64,000 nucleotides of DNA from Sporolactobacillus kofuensis (GCF_042660205.1 NZ_JBHSTQ010000004.1:124001-188000); one strand, 5' to 3'. Positions 1-9,091 are shown, counted from the first letter of the stretch. Made by a program: numbers and translations. The notes: a model not told the origin generated them from the sequence alone.

Positions 1-72
1 AAAAATAATTCCCATAATAAGCGAAATTTCTAATCCTTCGCGCAAGGCAACTAACAACGCGGCTCCAAACAT
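1..72 (-). CDS. FTR1-family high-affinity iron permease, N-terminal fragment
   Basis: Only the first 24 codons are in the window; the gene runs off the left edge. The peptide is a hydrophobic helix carrying an R-E-G-L-E motif (residues 11-15). This is the iron-binding first REXXE helix of FTR1/EfeU permeases, which import oxidised iron across the cytoplasmic membrane. An AAAGGAGC ribosome site sits 6 bases before the ATG. A perfect Fur operator and a sigma-A promoter lie just upstream, supporting an iron-repressed iron-uptake gene. Downstream efeO/efeB-type partners cannot be seen. The family call is strong for such a short piece because motif and operator agree. Confidence 0.85.
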   Translation of the reverse strand, partial: MFGAALLVALREGLEISLIMGIIF

Positions 73-108
73 GGTATCGCTCCTTTTCATGAATCACATT
101 GGTGACAT

Positions 109-123
109 TGATAATCATTATCA
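109..123. promoter_or_regulatory. Fur box (perfect 7-1-7 palindrome)
   Basis: TGATAAT-C-ATTATCA is an exact match to the Bacillus 7-1-7 Fur consensus. It covers the -10 region of the iron permease promoter, so ferrous Fur would block transcription when iron is plentiful. Confidence 0.9.
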
Positions 124-146
124 TATAAGGAGGCTGTGTTTGTCAA
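117..146 (-). promoter_or_regulatory. sigma-A promoter of the iron permease
   Basis: On the minus strand TTGACA (141-146) is followed, after an 18-base spacer, by GATAAT (117-122). The -10 hexamer lies inside the Fur box. Confidence 0.7.
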
Positions 147-265
147 TACCGTTATCGGGAGTTGGATTCCTTATCGTTTATATATATCGAAATGCGAGTG
201 GGATAATTACTCATTTGCTGATAAGTTATTCGTGTGAAAAAGTGAGAAAAACCGAACTCCAGTAC

Positions 266-763
266 TTAACACCAGACAATGATTCTAAAAGGTATCGTTT
301 GGGCGGGAATGCTTCGCGTTGTTGGCCCGTAGATCACAATCAAATTTCGGTTTGCCGGATTATTAGTAAAGGCTTGCCCATTTGTAAGTACGATTTGTGT
401 GGAGGGAGAAATGTTTAATTTTAATTGACCATCACTGCTTACCAACTGACGATTAAAAAAGTCAACTTTTACATTTTGAGTGGGACTTTCTTTGACCATG
501 ATGAGTGCCTGATATTGTGGCGGGTAGATCAGTGGGACTGGAGCATTGCCATCATAATATCCGGTTACGTTGTCCCCTACATTGATCATGACGTGATCGA
601 CAAAATAAGTTGTTGGTGCCACCACGAAATTTACGAGTTCTCCCTGGCTATTTTCTACGGATACTAGTTTTTTGCATCCTGAGCCTTCTCCATTTTGTCC
701 GGTAAAAAAATCATTAATCATGGTAACCTGGCCACGAAAAGAGTAAAAATTGATCATATTCAT
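266..763 (-). CDS. Conserved-looking protein of unknown function, 165 aa
   Basis: I do not recognise this protein. It has no signal peptide or membrane segment. It begins with a short beta-rich part (NFYSFRGQVTMINDFF), then a GSGCKK turn and alternating hydrophobic strands typical of a small all-beta fold; an OB-like or barrel fold is a guess. A proline-rich stretch (VPLIYPPQYQAL) sits mid-protein, and the C-terminus ends in a Trp-Cys pair. The start is the ATG at 763, preceded by AGGAG and GGGGGAT; a longer frame begins 10 codons earlier without a better ribosome site. It stands alone between the iron permease and phosphoketolase. The reading frame is clearly protein-like. Confidence 0.6.
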   Translation of the reverse strand: MNMINFYSFRGQVTMINDFFTGQNGEGSGCKKLVSVENSQGELVNFVVAPTTYFVDHVMINVGDNVTGYYDGNAPVPLIYPPQYQALIMVKESPTQNVKVDFFNRQLVSSDGQLKLNISPSTQIVLTNGQAFTNNPANRNLIVIYGPTTRSIPAQTIPFRIIVWC

Positions 764-861
764 CGATCCCCCGATCTCCTGTATACAAATCATTTCAGTG
801 AATAATTTATGTGAAATGCCTAGATCAGGTGCATAGGAGCTTATCGGCTATATATGGGTTC

Positions 862-918
862 ATCCTGAAAAAAATAACCCTCAACGGTTAGATGAGATGC
901 ATCTGACCGTTGGGGGTT
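862..918 (-). terminator. Rho-independent terminator of the phosphoketolase gene
   Basis: A long hairpin (876-894 with 900-918, about 19 bp with few mismatches) is followed on the minus strand by a run of seven T, just after the phosphoketolase stop. Confidence 0.85.
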
Positions 919-949
919 GTGTATTGTTACAAGGAATGACAGTATACCG

Positions 950-3334
950 TTAGTTTAGTGGCTGCCATGTCCAGTTCGTCACTTCTGGGAGATCCATGCC
1001 CTCTTCACGAATGAAGTGGTTGTGCTTAGCGATCATATCATCCATTTTTTGAATGAAGGCAGCACCTTTTTCAGCGTATTGCGGTTGTTGCATGATCGCT
1101 TCTTTCGCAAGATGGAAACGGTCAAGCTGATTCAGCACACGCATATCAAATGGGGTGGTAATATCACCGTTTTCGCGGTAACCATGCACAGTCAAGTTTG
1201 TATTATGGCGTCCGAAGAAAAGGTCCTCAATCAAGTCTTCATAACCATGGAATGCGAACAATACCGGCTTATTCTTTGTAAAGTAATGATCGAACTCAGC
1301 ATCGGATAGACCGTGAGCACTTTTCTTTGGAGTTTTGAGTTTAAGCAAATCCACGACATTAACAAAACGAATCTTCATTTCTGGAAAGGCTTGGTGCAAC
1401 AATTGGATTGCAGCCAGACTTTCCAGTGTCGGCTCTGTTCCTGCACTGGCAAGGACAATGTCTGTTTCTGTCCCTTGATCGGTACTTGCCCAATCGATGA
1501 TGCGCAGACCGCTGTCCACCATGTCGGCTGCTTCGTCAATAGAAAACCATTGTTGACGTGGATGCTTGGACGCTACGACAAGGTTAATTTTGTCATGGCT
1601 CTTGAATATTTTGTTCGCGACGGCGAGCAGCGTATTCGCATCTGCTGGGAGATACTCACGAATAAATTCATGTTTTTTTTCTGCTAAATGTGAGAGAAGT
1701 CCGGGATCTTGATGAGAATAGCCATTATGATCCTGCTGAAAAACGGTTGATGAAGAAATCAAATTCAGTGATGGATATGAACTTCTCCAACTTAATTCGC
1801 TTGACTTCCGCAACCATTTAAAATGCTGGGTGAGCATGGAATCAACGACTCTGAGGAACGCTTCATAGCTGGCGAAAAACCCATGACGACCGGTCAATGT
1901 ATAGCCTTCAAGCCAGCCTTCGGCCTGATGTTCAGACAGTTGGGTATCGAGCAAGCGTCCTTGGGGAGCGACAAATTCATCTCGTGGTTCATAAACGTCG
2001 CCTAACCATTGTCGATCAGTGACTTCGAAGAGCGCAGTTAATCTGTTCGAAGCCGTTTCATCAGGACCAAATACACGGAAATTGTCCGGATTCGAAACAA
2101 TGATATCTCGGGCATACGTGCTAAAAACAGACATGTCTTGTGCGACTTGTTTTCCGTGTTCCTTAATCGCTAGGGCGTAATCCCTAAAATTGGGCAGACG
2201 TAACTCACGCGGGTTGATGCCACCGTTTGCGATTGGATTTGCCGCCATCCGTTGATCCCCTTTTGGGGTTATTTCCGAGATTTCAGCTTGCAGCACACCA
2301 TTGGCGTCAAATAATTGTTCAGGTTGATAAGATTTTAACCAGTTCACCAATTGATCAGCATGCTCCATATGGTTCCGATCAACCGGAATGGGAATTTGGT
2401 GTGCGCGGAACGAATTTTCGATCGGCTTGTCGTCCCATGTTTTTGGGCCGGTCCAACCTTTAGGGCTTCGAAAGACAATCATTGGCCATCTTGGTTGGCT
2501 GACATCTTCGTTTTCTCGAGCATTTTTCTGGATGGACTTAATTTTTTCAACGACTGCATCCATTGCTTTTGCCATCAGTTCATGCACTTTTTTCGGCTCA
2601 TGTCCTTCAACAAAGAATGGTTCCCAGCCCAAACTTTCGAAGTACTTAGCGATATCCTGATCTGAGGTTCGGGAGAAAATAGATGGATTGCTTATTTTAA
2701 AGCCATTCACGTATAGAATTGGCAGAACAGCACCATCATGAATCGGATTAATAAATCGTGCGGAATGCCAAGATGCGGCTAAAGGTCCGGTTTCTGCTTC
2801 TCCATCCCCGACAACTACGGCAGCAATCACGTCTGGATTATCAAGAATTGCACCGGTTGCATGGGAAATGGAGTAGCCGAGTTCTCCGCCCTCATGAATG
2901 GATCCAGGTGTTTCCGGTGCGGCATGGGAAGCCACTCCTCCAGGCCACGAGAATTGTTTGAACAGTCGTTTCATTCCTTCTTTATCCTGTGACACGCTTG
3001 GATAAATTTCACTGTAGCTGCCATCGAGATATGAATTAGAGACCATGACCTGACCACCATGACCAGGACCCTCGATGTAGAACATACTTAAATCATATTT
3101 GTTGATGATGCGATTTAAATGGGCGTAAATAAAATTTTGGCCAGCAATCGTTCCCCAATGCCCAATCGGATGCACCTTTACATCTTCAGGTTTAAGCGGG
3201 CGGTCAAGCAGTGGGTTATCTTTCAAATAAATTTGACCAACTGAAAGATAATTTGCAGCACGCCAGTATTTATCGAGAAGATCAAGGTAGGCTGGAGAAG
3301 AGTAATCTACTGTTTTTTCCGTTGATTCAATCAT
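950..3334 (-). CDS. xfp: Xylulose-5-phosphate/fructose-6-phosphate phosphoketolase
   Basis: Thiamine-diphosphate enzyme that cleaves xylulose-5-phosphate, and often fructose-6-phosphate, with phosphate to acetyl-phosphate plus a triose or tetrose phosphate. It is the key step of the phosphoketolase pathway, in the cytoplasm. The 794-residue length is normal for the family. Visible signatures are HPIGHWGT near residue 60, EGPGHGGQ near 90, GGELGYS near 155, the cofactor/metal segment VVGDGEAETGP near 175, and the conserved QDHNGYSHQDPG past the middle. AAAGGAG lies 9 bases before the ATG at 3334; a TTG three codons upstream would touch the ribosome site. It is monocistronic, with its own promoter and terminator. 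In a homolactic organism it offers a heterolactic/acetate branch. Confidence 0.96.
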   Translation of the reverse strand: MIESTEKTVDYSSPAYLDLLDKYWRAANYLSVGQIYLKDNPLLDRPLKPEDVKVHPIGHWGTIAGQNFIYAHLNRIINKYDLSMFYIEGPGHGGQVMVSNSYLDGSYSEIYPSVSQDKEGMKRLFKQFSWPGGVASHAAPETPGSIHEGGELGYSISHATGAILDNPDVIAAVVVGDGEAETGPLAASWHSARFINPIHDGAVLPILYVNGFKISNPSIFSRTSDQDIAKYFESLGWEPFFVEGHEPKKVHELMAKAMDAVVEKIKSIQKNARENEDVSQPRWPMIVFRSPKGWTGPKTWDDKPIENSFRAHQIPIPVDRNHMEHADQLVNWLKSYQPEQLFDANGVLQAEISEITPKGDQRMAANPIANGGINPRELRLPNFRDYALAIKEHGKQVAQDMSVFSTYARDIIVSNPDNFRVFGPDETASNRLTALFEVTDRQWLGDVYEPRDEFVAPQGRLLDTQLSEHQAEGWLEGYTLTGRHGFFASYEAFLRVVDSMLTQHFKWLRKSSELSWRSSYPSLNLISSSTVFQQDHNGYSHQDPGLLSHLAEKKHEFIREYLPADANTLLAVANKIFKSHDKINLVVASKHPRQQWFSIDEAADMVDSGLRIIDWASTDQGTETDIVLASAGTEPTLESLAAIQLLHQAFPEMKIRFVNVVDLLKLKTPKKSAHGLSDAEFDHYFTKNKPVLFAFHGYEDLIEDLFFGRHNTNLTVHGYRENGDITTPFDMRVLNQLDRFHLAKEAIMQQPQYAEKGAAFIQKMDDMIAKHNHFIREEGMDLPEVTNWTWQPLN

Positions 3335-3417
3335 ATGTGACAACTCCTTTCAGAATGTGACTATTTGGATCATGTTTTGTTTCACCATTTTTCATCATGA
3401 TTAGTGTGATCAAAACT

Positions 3418-3447
3418 AGTGTAGAAAATAAATGCGCATTATTGCAA
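3418..3447 (-). promoter_or_regulatory. Candidate promoter of xfp
   Basis: Minus strand TTGCAA (3442-3447), an 18-base spacer and TACACT (3418-3423). The spacing is good and the hexamers moderate. Confidence 0.45.
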
Positions 3448-3582
3448 GAATCAGGGTGCTTTTTTTCAAAAAATATTTTTTTTTAGAAATAAAACAACAA
3501 TTGTTGAAGAAAATAATCAAAGCCATTTTATGAACAGGTATTCAGATACTCAGTAGAAGTCTAGAGAATGAGTACAGTTTCT

Positions 3583-3611
3583 TTGGCATACCGCAAAAAA
3601 TATTGGATAAT
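3583..3611 (+). promoter_or_regulatory. sigma-A promoter of msrAB
   Basis: TTGGCA (3583-3588), a 17-base spacer and GATAAT (3606-3611); each hexamer matches consensus at 5 of 6 positions. Confidence 0.65.
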
Positions 3612-3685
3612 GAAGGAAACGTTCTCATCTATATAAAAGTATACATGGAAATGTTGGTTATGGATGATCAAGTGGAGGGATTCAA

Positions 3686-4648
3686 TTGAGCAGAACAGAA
3701 AAGGCGACCTTTGCCGGTGGGTGTTTTTGGTGCATGGTTCAGCCCTTTGATCAAGAGCCGGGGATTATTGAGGTGGTCTCGGGATATACCGGCGGTCATA
3801 CGGAAAACCCATCCTATAGAGAGGTTTGCTATGGGGATACCGGCCATGCTGAAGCTGTACAAATCACGTTTGAACCTGATGTTTTCCCTTATCAGAAGCT
3901 ATTGGAACTTTATTGGCAACAGATCGATCCAACAGACCGCAAGGGTCAATTTCATGATCGTGGTGATCAGTACAGGACCAGCATCTTCTATCATAATGAA
4001 GAACAGAAAGCATTGGCTGAAGCATCAAAGAAAGCACTTGAAGACAGCGGACGCTTTCGTAAACCGATTGTAACACCAATTGTTCCAGCCGCTCGATTTT
4101 ATCCTGCGGAGGAAGTTCATCAGAATTACTATCGTAAGGATCCGAGAAATTATAGGATGTACCGTCAAAATTCCGGTCGTGAAGATTTCATTGCCAAACA
4201 TTGGGGCATTAAAAAGAATAAAAAACAGCTGAAGGAGACTTTGACACCGCTTCAATACACAGTGACGCAAAAGAAAGGGACGGAGCCACCCTTCCAGAAT
4301 GCTTATTGGGACAATAAAAGGCCAGGAATATATGTCGATCTTGTTTCCGGTGAGCCCCTATTTTCAACCACAGATCAATATGACGCGGGATGCGGATGGC
4401 CAAGTTTTACGCGACCGATTAGTACCCATCGCATTGTGACCGTTCCAGACAACTCGTTTCAAATGTTGCGCAATGAAGTGCGCAGCAAACTGGGTGACTC
4501 ACATCTAGGACATGTGTTCCCTGAGCCGTCTGTTCCAACAAAACTGCGGTTTTGTATTAATTCTGCTGCCTTGCGGTTTATTCCAAAAGAAGATCTGGAT
4601 TCCGAAGGCTATGGAGAATACAGTCAGCTTTTTGACAGTGAAACTTAA
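3686..4648 (+). CDS. msrAB: Bifunctional peptide-methionine sulfoxide reductase MsrA-MsrB
   Basis: Cytoplasmic repair enzyme that reduces both stereoisomers of methionine sulfoxide in oxidised proteins. The MsrA domain comes first (about residues 5-175) with the G-C-F-W-C active site, catalytic Cys at residue 13. The MsrB domain follows (about 185-315) with CGWPSF, DSHLGHVF and the catalytic R-F-C-I-N-S segment. The zinc-binding CxxC pairs of some MsrB proteins are absent, as in Bacillus MsrB. Start is a TTG with GGAGGG 6 bases upstream. It has its own promoter and terminator. The A-B order is the usual Firmicute fusion. Certain at family level. Confidence 0.96.
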   Translation: MSRTEKATFAGGCFWCMVQPFDQEPGIIEVVSGYTGGHTENPSYREVCYGDTGHAEAVQITFEPDVFPYQKLLELYWQQIDPTDRKGQFHDRGDQYRTSIFYHNEEQKALAEASKKALEDSGRFRKPIVTPIVPAARFYPAEEVHQNYYRKDPRNYRMYRQNSGREDFIAKHWGIKKNKKQLKETLTPLQYTVTQKKGTEPPFQNAYWDNKRPGIYVDLVSGEPLFSTTDQYDAGCGWPSFTRPISTHRIVTVPDNSFQMLRNEVRSKLGDSHLGHVFPEPSVPTKLRFCINSAALRFIPKEDLDSEGYGEYSQLFDSET

Positions 4649-4672
4649 AGTAACAGATCAATTTTTCCTTCT

Positions 4673-4699
4673 GAGCGTGTCGATGACCGCTCTTTTTTT
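4673..4699 (+). terminator. Terminator of msrAB
   Basis: Stem GAGCG/CGCTC with an inner GTC/GAC pairing, followed by a run of T. Confidence 0.7.
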
Positions 4700-4757
4700 A
4701 TTTAAAGAGCTTAAGGTCCATATCAGCGGTGTAACACTGAAAAAAGTTCTGATTCAA

Positions 4758-4940
4758 ACACGAACGTGCGAGACGCTTACGGGAGTAGCGAGCCAAGTGA
4801 GCCCCCGCAGACAGCGGATTGACTGAGAAGGCTCACGGATCTCCAACGTCAAGCGAGCAACTGAAGTGTGTCATTAACGCACAAGTTCCGGATAAAGAGT
4901 GCTAGCCAAGGATCAGGCTTAGCCTTGTTTCTCTAAATAC
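4758..4940. repeat. Dispersed intergenic repeat, copy A
   Basis: GC-rich element with the shared blocks GTGCGAGACGC, GCGAGCCAAGTGAG, CCCGCAGAC, AAGGCTCACGG and AAGCGAGCAA. A 3' tail (4891-4937) holds a CAGGCTTAGCCTTG hairpin almost identical to the tail of the copy at 61.1 kb. It lies between the convergent msrAB and splB. Confidence 0.85.
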
Positions 4941-4968
4941 TTTTTAACTCACAGTAGCCAACATCTAG

Positions 4969-5997
4969 TTACGTAAAGTATTCGACAACTGCATTGGGAA
5001 AGTAATGATGAATGTACCCTACTAAGGTCTCTTGGAGTAAATGTTCGTCTTCTTTCTTATAGATATATTTACCAATCCCGTAGCGCCCCCATTTATAGCG
5101 ACGCTCTTCTTTATTCATAATTAGCTTAGAGTTCGGGTAGTTTTTCTCAATGACGCGTTTTGCAGGCGCGGTAAATCGGTGTTGTATTAATTCAAAGGTA
5201 ATGGGCACCCCTTTTGGCTCAGGCAGGTGGTCGTGCAGTATTTCAAAGAGCTGCCGATACCCTTCCTGCCAGCCATCATGAATATAGATCGGTGCGATGA
5301 TGAAACCAAGCGGATAACCGGCATCCGATACTTTTTTGGCCGCTTCAATGCGTTCCAAAAGTCTGGAAGTACCCGGTTCAAAGTATTTGATCACATACTC
5401 ATCATTCAGACTAAATCGAAAGCGTGTACGCCCATTATGCTTTGCGTCCAATAAGTGATCGACATGTGCAAATTTAGTGACAAAGCGGAGCTGACCAAGA
5501 TCATTCTTGCCAAAGAATTCAATCGCTCTCTTAAGTGAATGCGTCAAGTGATCAATACCGACGATGTCGGAGGTGCAGGCGGCTTCAAAGCGTGTCGTTT
5601 CAGGTGCGCGCTCTTTCATATATTTATCTGCTTGCTCAAGGATTTCATCCACATTGACATACGTCCGAATGTAGGGTTTTGCGCCCATTGTGGTTTGCAG
5701 ATAGCAATAATGGCAGTGCCCCATGCACCCGGTCGCCAGTGGCAACGCATACTCAGCTGAAGGTTTTGAATTAGCGAATTCGAGTGTCTTGCGAATCCCG
5801 ACAACCAAGGTGGATTTGGCATTGCGATATTTCTGAAAATCATTTGCACCGGGAATATTGCGTACTTGATTGTGCGACGTTGTTTCACGAATCTCAATAC
5901 CCATACCTTCAAATTTTTCTTTCAGTTTCTGGCCGAGTGGATAATCCAATGCACGGGGTTCTATATAGACAAGTTGGGGGGTAAAAGGTTTAACCAT
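4969..5997 (-). CDS. splB: Spore photoproduct lyase
   Basis: Radical-SAM enzyme that repairs the thymine dimer of UV-irradiated spores (5-thyminyl-5,6-dihydrothymine) during germination. The 342-residue length matches the B. subtilis enzyme. The iron-sulfur cluster motif is C91-x3-C95-x2-C98, and Cys141, which quenches the product radical in SplB, is conserved in FEAACTSD. It lies 14 bases downstream of splA in a two-gene operon. Its presence is direct evidence that the host makes endospores. Confidence 0.97.
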   Translation of the reverse strand: MVKPFTPQLVYIEPRALDYPLGQKLKEKFEGMGIEIRETTSHNQVRNIPGANDFQKYRNAKSTLVVGIRKTLEFANSKPSAEYALPLATGCMGHCHYCYLQTTMGAKPYIRTYVNVDEILEQADKYMKERAPETTRFEAACTSDIVGIDHLTHSLKRAIEFFGKNDLGQLRFVTKFAHVDHLLDAKHNGRTRFRFSLNDEYVIKYFEPGTSRLLERIEAAKKVSDAGYPLGFIIAPIYIHDGWQEGYRQLFEILHDHLPEPKGVPITFELIQHRFTAPAKRVIEKNYPNSKLIMNKEERRYKWGRYGIGKYIYKKEDEHLLQETLVGYIHHYFPNAVVEYFT

Positions 5998-6011
5998 GAA
6001 TTAGCACCTCT

Positions 6012-6245
6012 TTAGTCCTCATCATATATTTCCTGGTAGACGTGTTTTGCTTCTTCAATTGAAGAAAATACAGCATCGTCCTCGGCAAATTCATAGTACA
6101 TATCATGTAAAAGTAGGGCCTTGTCCCCCTCTTTTTCCGGATGCGATACAACTTCCGCTTCTTGAATCAAGGTCGCAGTTGCGGTATGTGGATTTCGGCA
6201 AAGGACAAAGACGGAATCGCCTAGTCGCAAATCATCTTTTTTCAT
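6012..6245 (-). CDS. splA: SplA, regulator of spore photoproduct lyase
   Basis: Small 77-residue protein matching the size and position of B. subtilis SplA, the negative regulator of splB and a TRAP-like family. The body is a compact beta-rich domain (LGDSVFVLCRNPHT, ALLLHDMYYEF) with an acidic C-terminal helix. GAGGAGGCG lies about 10 bases before the ATG. First gene of the splAB operon; a forespore promoter is suggested upstream. The name rests mainly on operon position plus overall sequence character. Confidence 0.85.
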   Translation of the reverse strand: MKKDDLRLGDSVFVLCRNPHTATATLIQEAEVVSHPEKEGDKALLLHDMYYEFAEDDAVFSSIEEAKHVYQEIYDED

Positions 6246-6281
6246 TTCTTAAACGCCTCCTCAGGGTGAATGTTCTTTGTT

Positions 6282-6310
6282 GATTATGTCCAGAAACCGA
6301 GAGATTTACA
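6282..6310 (-). promoter_or_regulatory. Possible sigma-G (forespore) promoter of splAB
   Basis: Minus strand TGTAAA (6305-6310), 16 bases, then CATAATC (6282-6288), resembling the sigma-G -10 CATACTA. The known sigma-G control of splAB in B. subtilis makes this plausible, but the -35 is weak. Confidence 0.35.
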
Positions 6311-6414
6311 ATTTATTGACTATAAATGATAATGAATCAATAAAACTTACGAATTCAATACGATTGAAATCATGCAAATCAAAGTGTCATTAACATACAA
6401 AGGAGTACATATCC

Positions 6415-7632
6415 GTGAATCCAACAAACACCGAACATCAAGAGCATAATCTCTCGGTATATAAACTTTCACCGTTCAAAAAGTTATCGGAACAACAATC
6501 TGAAATAAAGACGAGGATCGAGGCATTTTGTCGGAGGCATGTCAAAGAGAATACTCCGGCACTGTTTGTAATTCATGGCGATGCGGGAACAGGGAAAAGC
6601 GTTGTGCTCAGTTCGGTCTTTCATGATCTTCAGAACCAATCAAGAGCAGGGGAGGCATCCGATCCTCTTTTTAAGACAAGCAATTATCTGATTGTCAATC
6701 ATCCGGAAATGATTAAGCTCTATAAAGAGATCGCGGAGGAGCTGCCGAATGTTAGGAAAAAAGACTTTGTACGGCCAACAACATTCATTAATCAAATGCA
6801 CAAACAAGGGGAGCGTGCGGATGTGGTGTTCGTCGATGAGGCCCATCTTTTGCTGACAAAGAGTGATCGCTACAATCGGTTTAACCAAGACAACCAGCTT
6901 GAGGAAATTTTGAAATGCAGCCATGTTGTCGTCATGGTTTTTGATCAGAAACAGGTCTTGAAATTAAAAAGCTACTGGAATGAGGGCAATGTTCAGTCCT
7001 ATCTGCAGCGCTTTCCCAATGAAATCGTCTACTTGACCGATCAGTTCAGAGTGCGCGCAAATGCTGATGTTATTGAATGGATCAATGCATTTGTCCATAA
7101 GAAAGTGTTACCTTTGCCAAGAAAGCAGCGTTTTGATTTTCGAATTTTTGAAGACGCGGGTGAACTCTATCAGACCATTAAGGAGCGCAATGCGGTATAC
7201 CATCTCTCACGGTTGTTATCAACTTATGACTATCCTTATGCATTGGATGGCAATGATCATTATATTGATGAGCCCCATTTTCATATGCGGTGGGACCGAT
7301 CAAGGCCCGAGGAAAAACAGGCATGGGCAGAACGACCGGATACAATCGGTGAAGTCGGCTCGGTTTATACCATTCAGGGTTTTGATCTAAATTATGTCGG
7401 TGTGATCCTGGGACCATCTGTGTCCTATGATGAGCAAACAGATGAGATTGTAATCCATACAGATAAATATGAAGATGGGGCCGCTTTTGTTAAGCGGGAC
7501 GATCTACAAGACCTTGATGCAATCAAGGAACAGATCATCCTGAATTCAATCAATGTCCTGATGACCCGAGGCATCTATGGATTGTATCTTTACGCGAGTG
7601 ATCCAAAGTTAAGGAGAAAGCTGATGTCTTGA
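6415..7632 (+). CDS. DUF2075-type P-loop ATPase/helicase-like protein
   Basis: 405-residue cytoplasmic NTPase. Walker A is GDAGTGKS (residues 55-62), Walker B is VVFVDEAH (137-144), and a helicase-like LTDQFR motif follows. The late segment GSVYTIQGFDLNYVGVI, and the closing TRGIYGLYLYASD, match the C-terminal helicase motifs of DUF2075 proteins. The biochemical role of this family is not established; relatives occur alone or fused to nuclease domains. Start is GTG with AAAGGAG upstream. It stands alone, transcribed away from splAB, so the context gives no function. Family assignment is good, function unknown. Confidence 0.85.
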   Translation: MNPTNTEHQEHNLSVYKLSPFKKLSEQQSEIKTRIEAFCRRHVKENTPALFVIHGDAGTGKSVVLSSVFHDLQNQSRAGEASDPLFKTSNYLIVNHPEMIKLYKEIAEELPNVRKKDFVRPTTFINQMHKQGERADVVFVDEAHLLLTKSDRYNRFNQDNQLEEILKCSHVVVMVFDQKQVLKLKSYWNEGNVQSYLQRFPNEIVYLTDQFRVRANADVIEWINAFVHKKVLPLPRKQRFDFRIFEDAGELYQTIKERNAVYHLSRLLSTYDYPYALDGNDHYIDEPHFHMRWDRSRPEEKQAWAERPDTIGEVGSVYTIQGFDLNYVGVILGPSVSYDEQTDEIVIHTDKYEDGAAFVKRDDLQDLDAIKEQIILNSINVLMTRGIYGLYLYASDPKLRRKLMS

Positions 7633-7741
7633 ACAGCCACCTTAAGAAATTAGGTATGTCGTTGAAGGTTGTTGTGTACAGAAAATAATAGCTAGACATT
7701 ATTACCTCGTTTTGTCAGAATGCTTGTTCTGAAAAAAATAA

Positions 7742-9091
7742 TTAGTGGGCTTGTTTTCTATGATGCAATAAATAAGCAACAGTTAGGACAAGAAACCACA
7801 CCGGAGTCACAAAGAGAGCAATACGTGTATCATTCGCCAAACCCATGAGCACAAGAAGAAAAATGAAAAATCCGAGAATTATCCAGTTCATCAATGGAGC
7901 AAGCGGCGTTTTAAATGATGAAGCAGCAGCCAGATCCGGGCGTTTTTTTAGGTAAACAAGATGGCTAACCAAAATGATACCCCATACCCAGATAAAGCAG
8001 ATTGAACTGATACTGGTCACTAAGGTGAATACAAAATCAGGAAGAAAATAATTCAGCACAACCCCAATGGAGAGTGCAAGGGTTGAACTGAGTAACGCAG
8101 CATTCGGCACAGATCCTTTACCTAGAACTGAAAAACTTTTCGGTGCATTGCCCTCACGCCCAAGAGAATAGAGCATGCGACTCGTTGAATAGAGTCCGCT
8201 GTTGCACGCCGATGCTGCTGACGTCAACACGACGAAATTAATGATCCCGGCCGCACCTGGTAGCCCGACGAGCGTAAATACCTCTACAAAAGGACTATGA
8301 TTTGCATTGAGCTCCGTCCAAGGAATGATACACAAAATGACAAAGAGCGCGCCGATGTAAAATAAGAGCACACGAATAGGCAGACTGTTGATCGCTTTTG
8401 GAAGATTGATTTTCGGATCAGCAGTCTCAGACACGGTCAAGCCAACGAGTTCAATACCCACAAATGAAAAGACAGCCATTTGAAATCCGAGCAAAAAGCC
8501 AAAATTTCCTTGAGGAAATAATCCGCCAAATGCCCAAAGGTTTTGGATGGAAGCATGGCCACTACTCGTCTTAAATCCGACCACAATCATAATAAATCCC
8601 ACAATAATTAATGCGATAATTGTAATGACTTTAATGATCGCAAACCAGAATTCGATTTCACCAAACATTTTCACAGTAAGCAGGTTTAATAGGGTGAGTA
8701 TGATTAAACAAAGGAATGCGGGCAACCATTGAGGTACATTCACCCAGTATTGTACGTATTTTCCTACGGCTGTTGTATCTGCCATTGCCGTCATAATCCA
8801 GCAGAACCAATACGTCCATCCGGTGACAAAACCGGCCCATGGGCCAAGGTACTCTGTTGTGAAATCTGTAAAAGAGGAATAATTGTTTTTCGATAGCAAC
8901 AATTCCCCGAGGGCGCGCATGACGAAAAATAAGGCGATGCCAATAATCAGATAAGCGAACAAAATGGATGGTCCAGAAAGTTGAATAGCCTTCCCCGATC
9001 CAAGAAACAATCCGGTGCCGATCGCACCACCGATTGCGATCAGTTGTATATGTCTATTTTTCAACCTTCGCTCTAATTGCTGAGTTTCCAT
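7742..9091 (-). CDS. Amino-acid permease (APC family; alanine/glycine/serine-type)
   Basis: 449-residue, 12-helix proton-coupled amino-acid importer of the cytoplasmic membrane. The N-terminus has RHIQLIAIGGAIGTGLFLGSG, the consensus first-helix signature of the AAT subfamily (CycA, AapA, GabP, ProY). SFVGIELVGLTVSETADP, the substrate-site helix 6 segment, is also present. It looks closest in style to AapA/CycA, but substrate cannot be read from sequence. GGAGGA precedes the ATG. It is a single gene, divergent from yhbD across a 165-base region. Confidence 0.9.
   Translation of the reverse strand: METQQLERRLKNRHIQLIAIGGAIGTGLFLGSGKAIQLSGPSILFAYLIIGIALFFVMRALGELLLSKNNYSSFTDFTTEYLGPWAGFVTGWTYWFCWIMTAMADTTAVGKYVQYWVNVPQWLPAFLCLIILTLLNLLTVKMFGEIEFWFAIIKVITIIALIIVGFIMIVVGFKTSSGHASIQNLWAFGGLFPQGNFGFLLGFQMAVFSFVGIELVGLTVSETADPKINLPKAINSLPIRVLLFYIGALFVILCIIPWTELNANHSPFVEVFTLVGLPGAAGIINFVVLTSAASACNSGLYSTSRMLYSLGREGNAPKSFSVLGKGSVPNAALLSSTLALSIGVVLNYFLPDFVFTLVTSISSICFIWVWGIILVSHLVYLKKRPDLAAASSFKTPLAPLMNWIILGFFIFLLVLMGLANDTRIALFVTPVWFLVLTVAYLLHHRKQAH

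Larger units (their letters stand above)
3335..3685. other. Divergent intergenic region between xfp and msrAB
   Basis: Holds the xfp and msrAB promoters listed separately and a perfect 12-base palindrome CAACAATTGTTG (3486-3497) beside very A/T-rich tracts. No cre site meeting the consensus was found. No gene is visible. Confidence 0.6.

Noticed and set aside
3609..3627. Possible cre site before msrAB (GGAAACGTTCTCA)
   Set aside because: It misses two consensus positions, including the first T and a required W.
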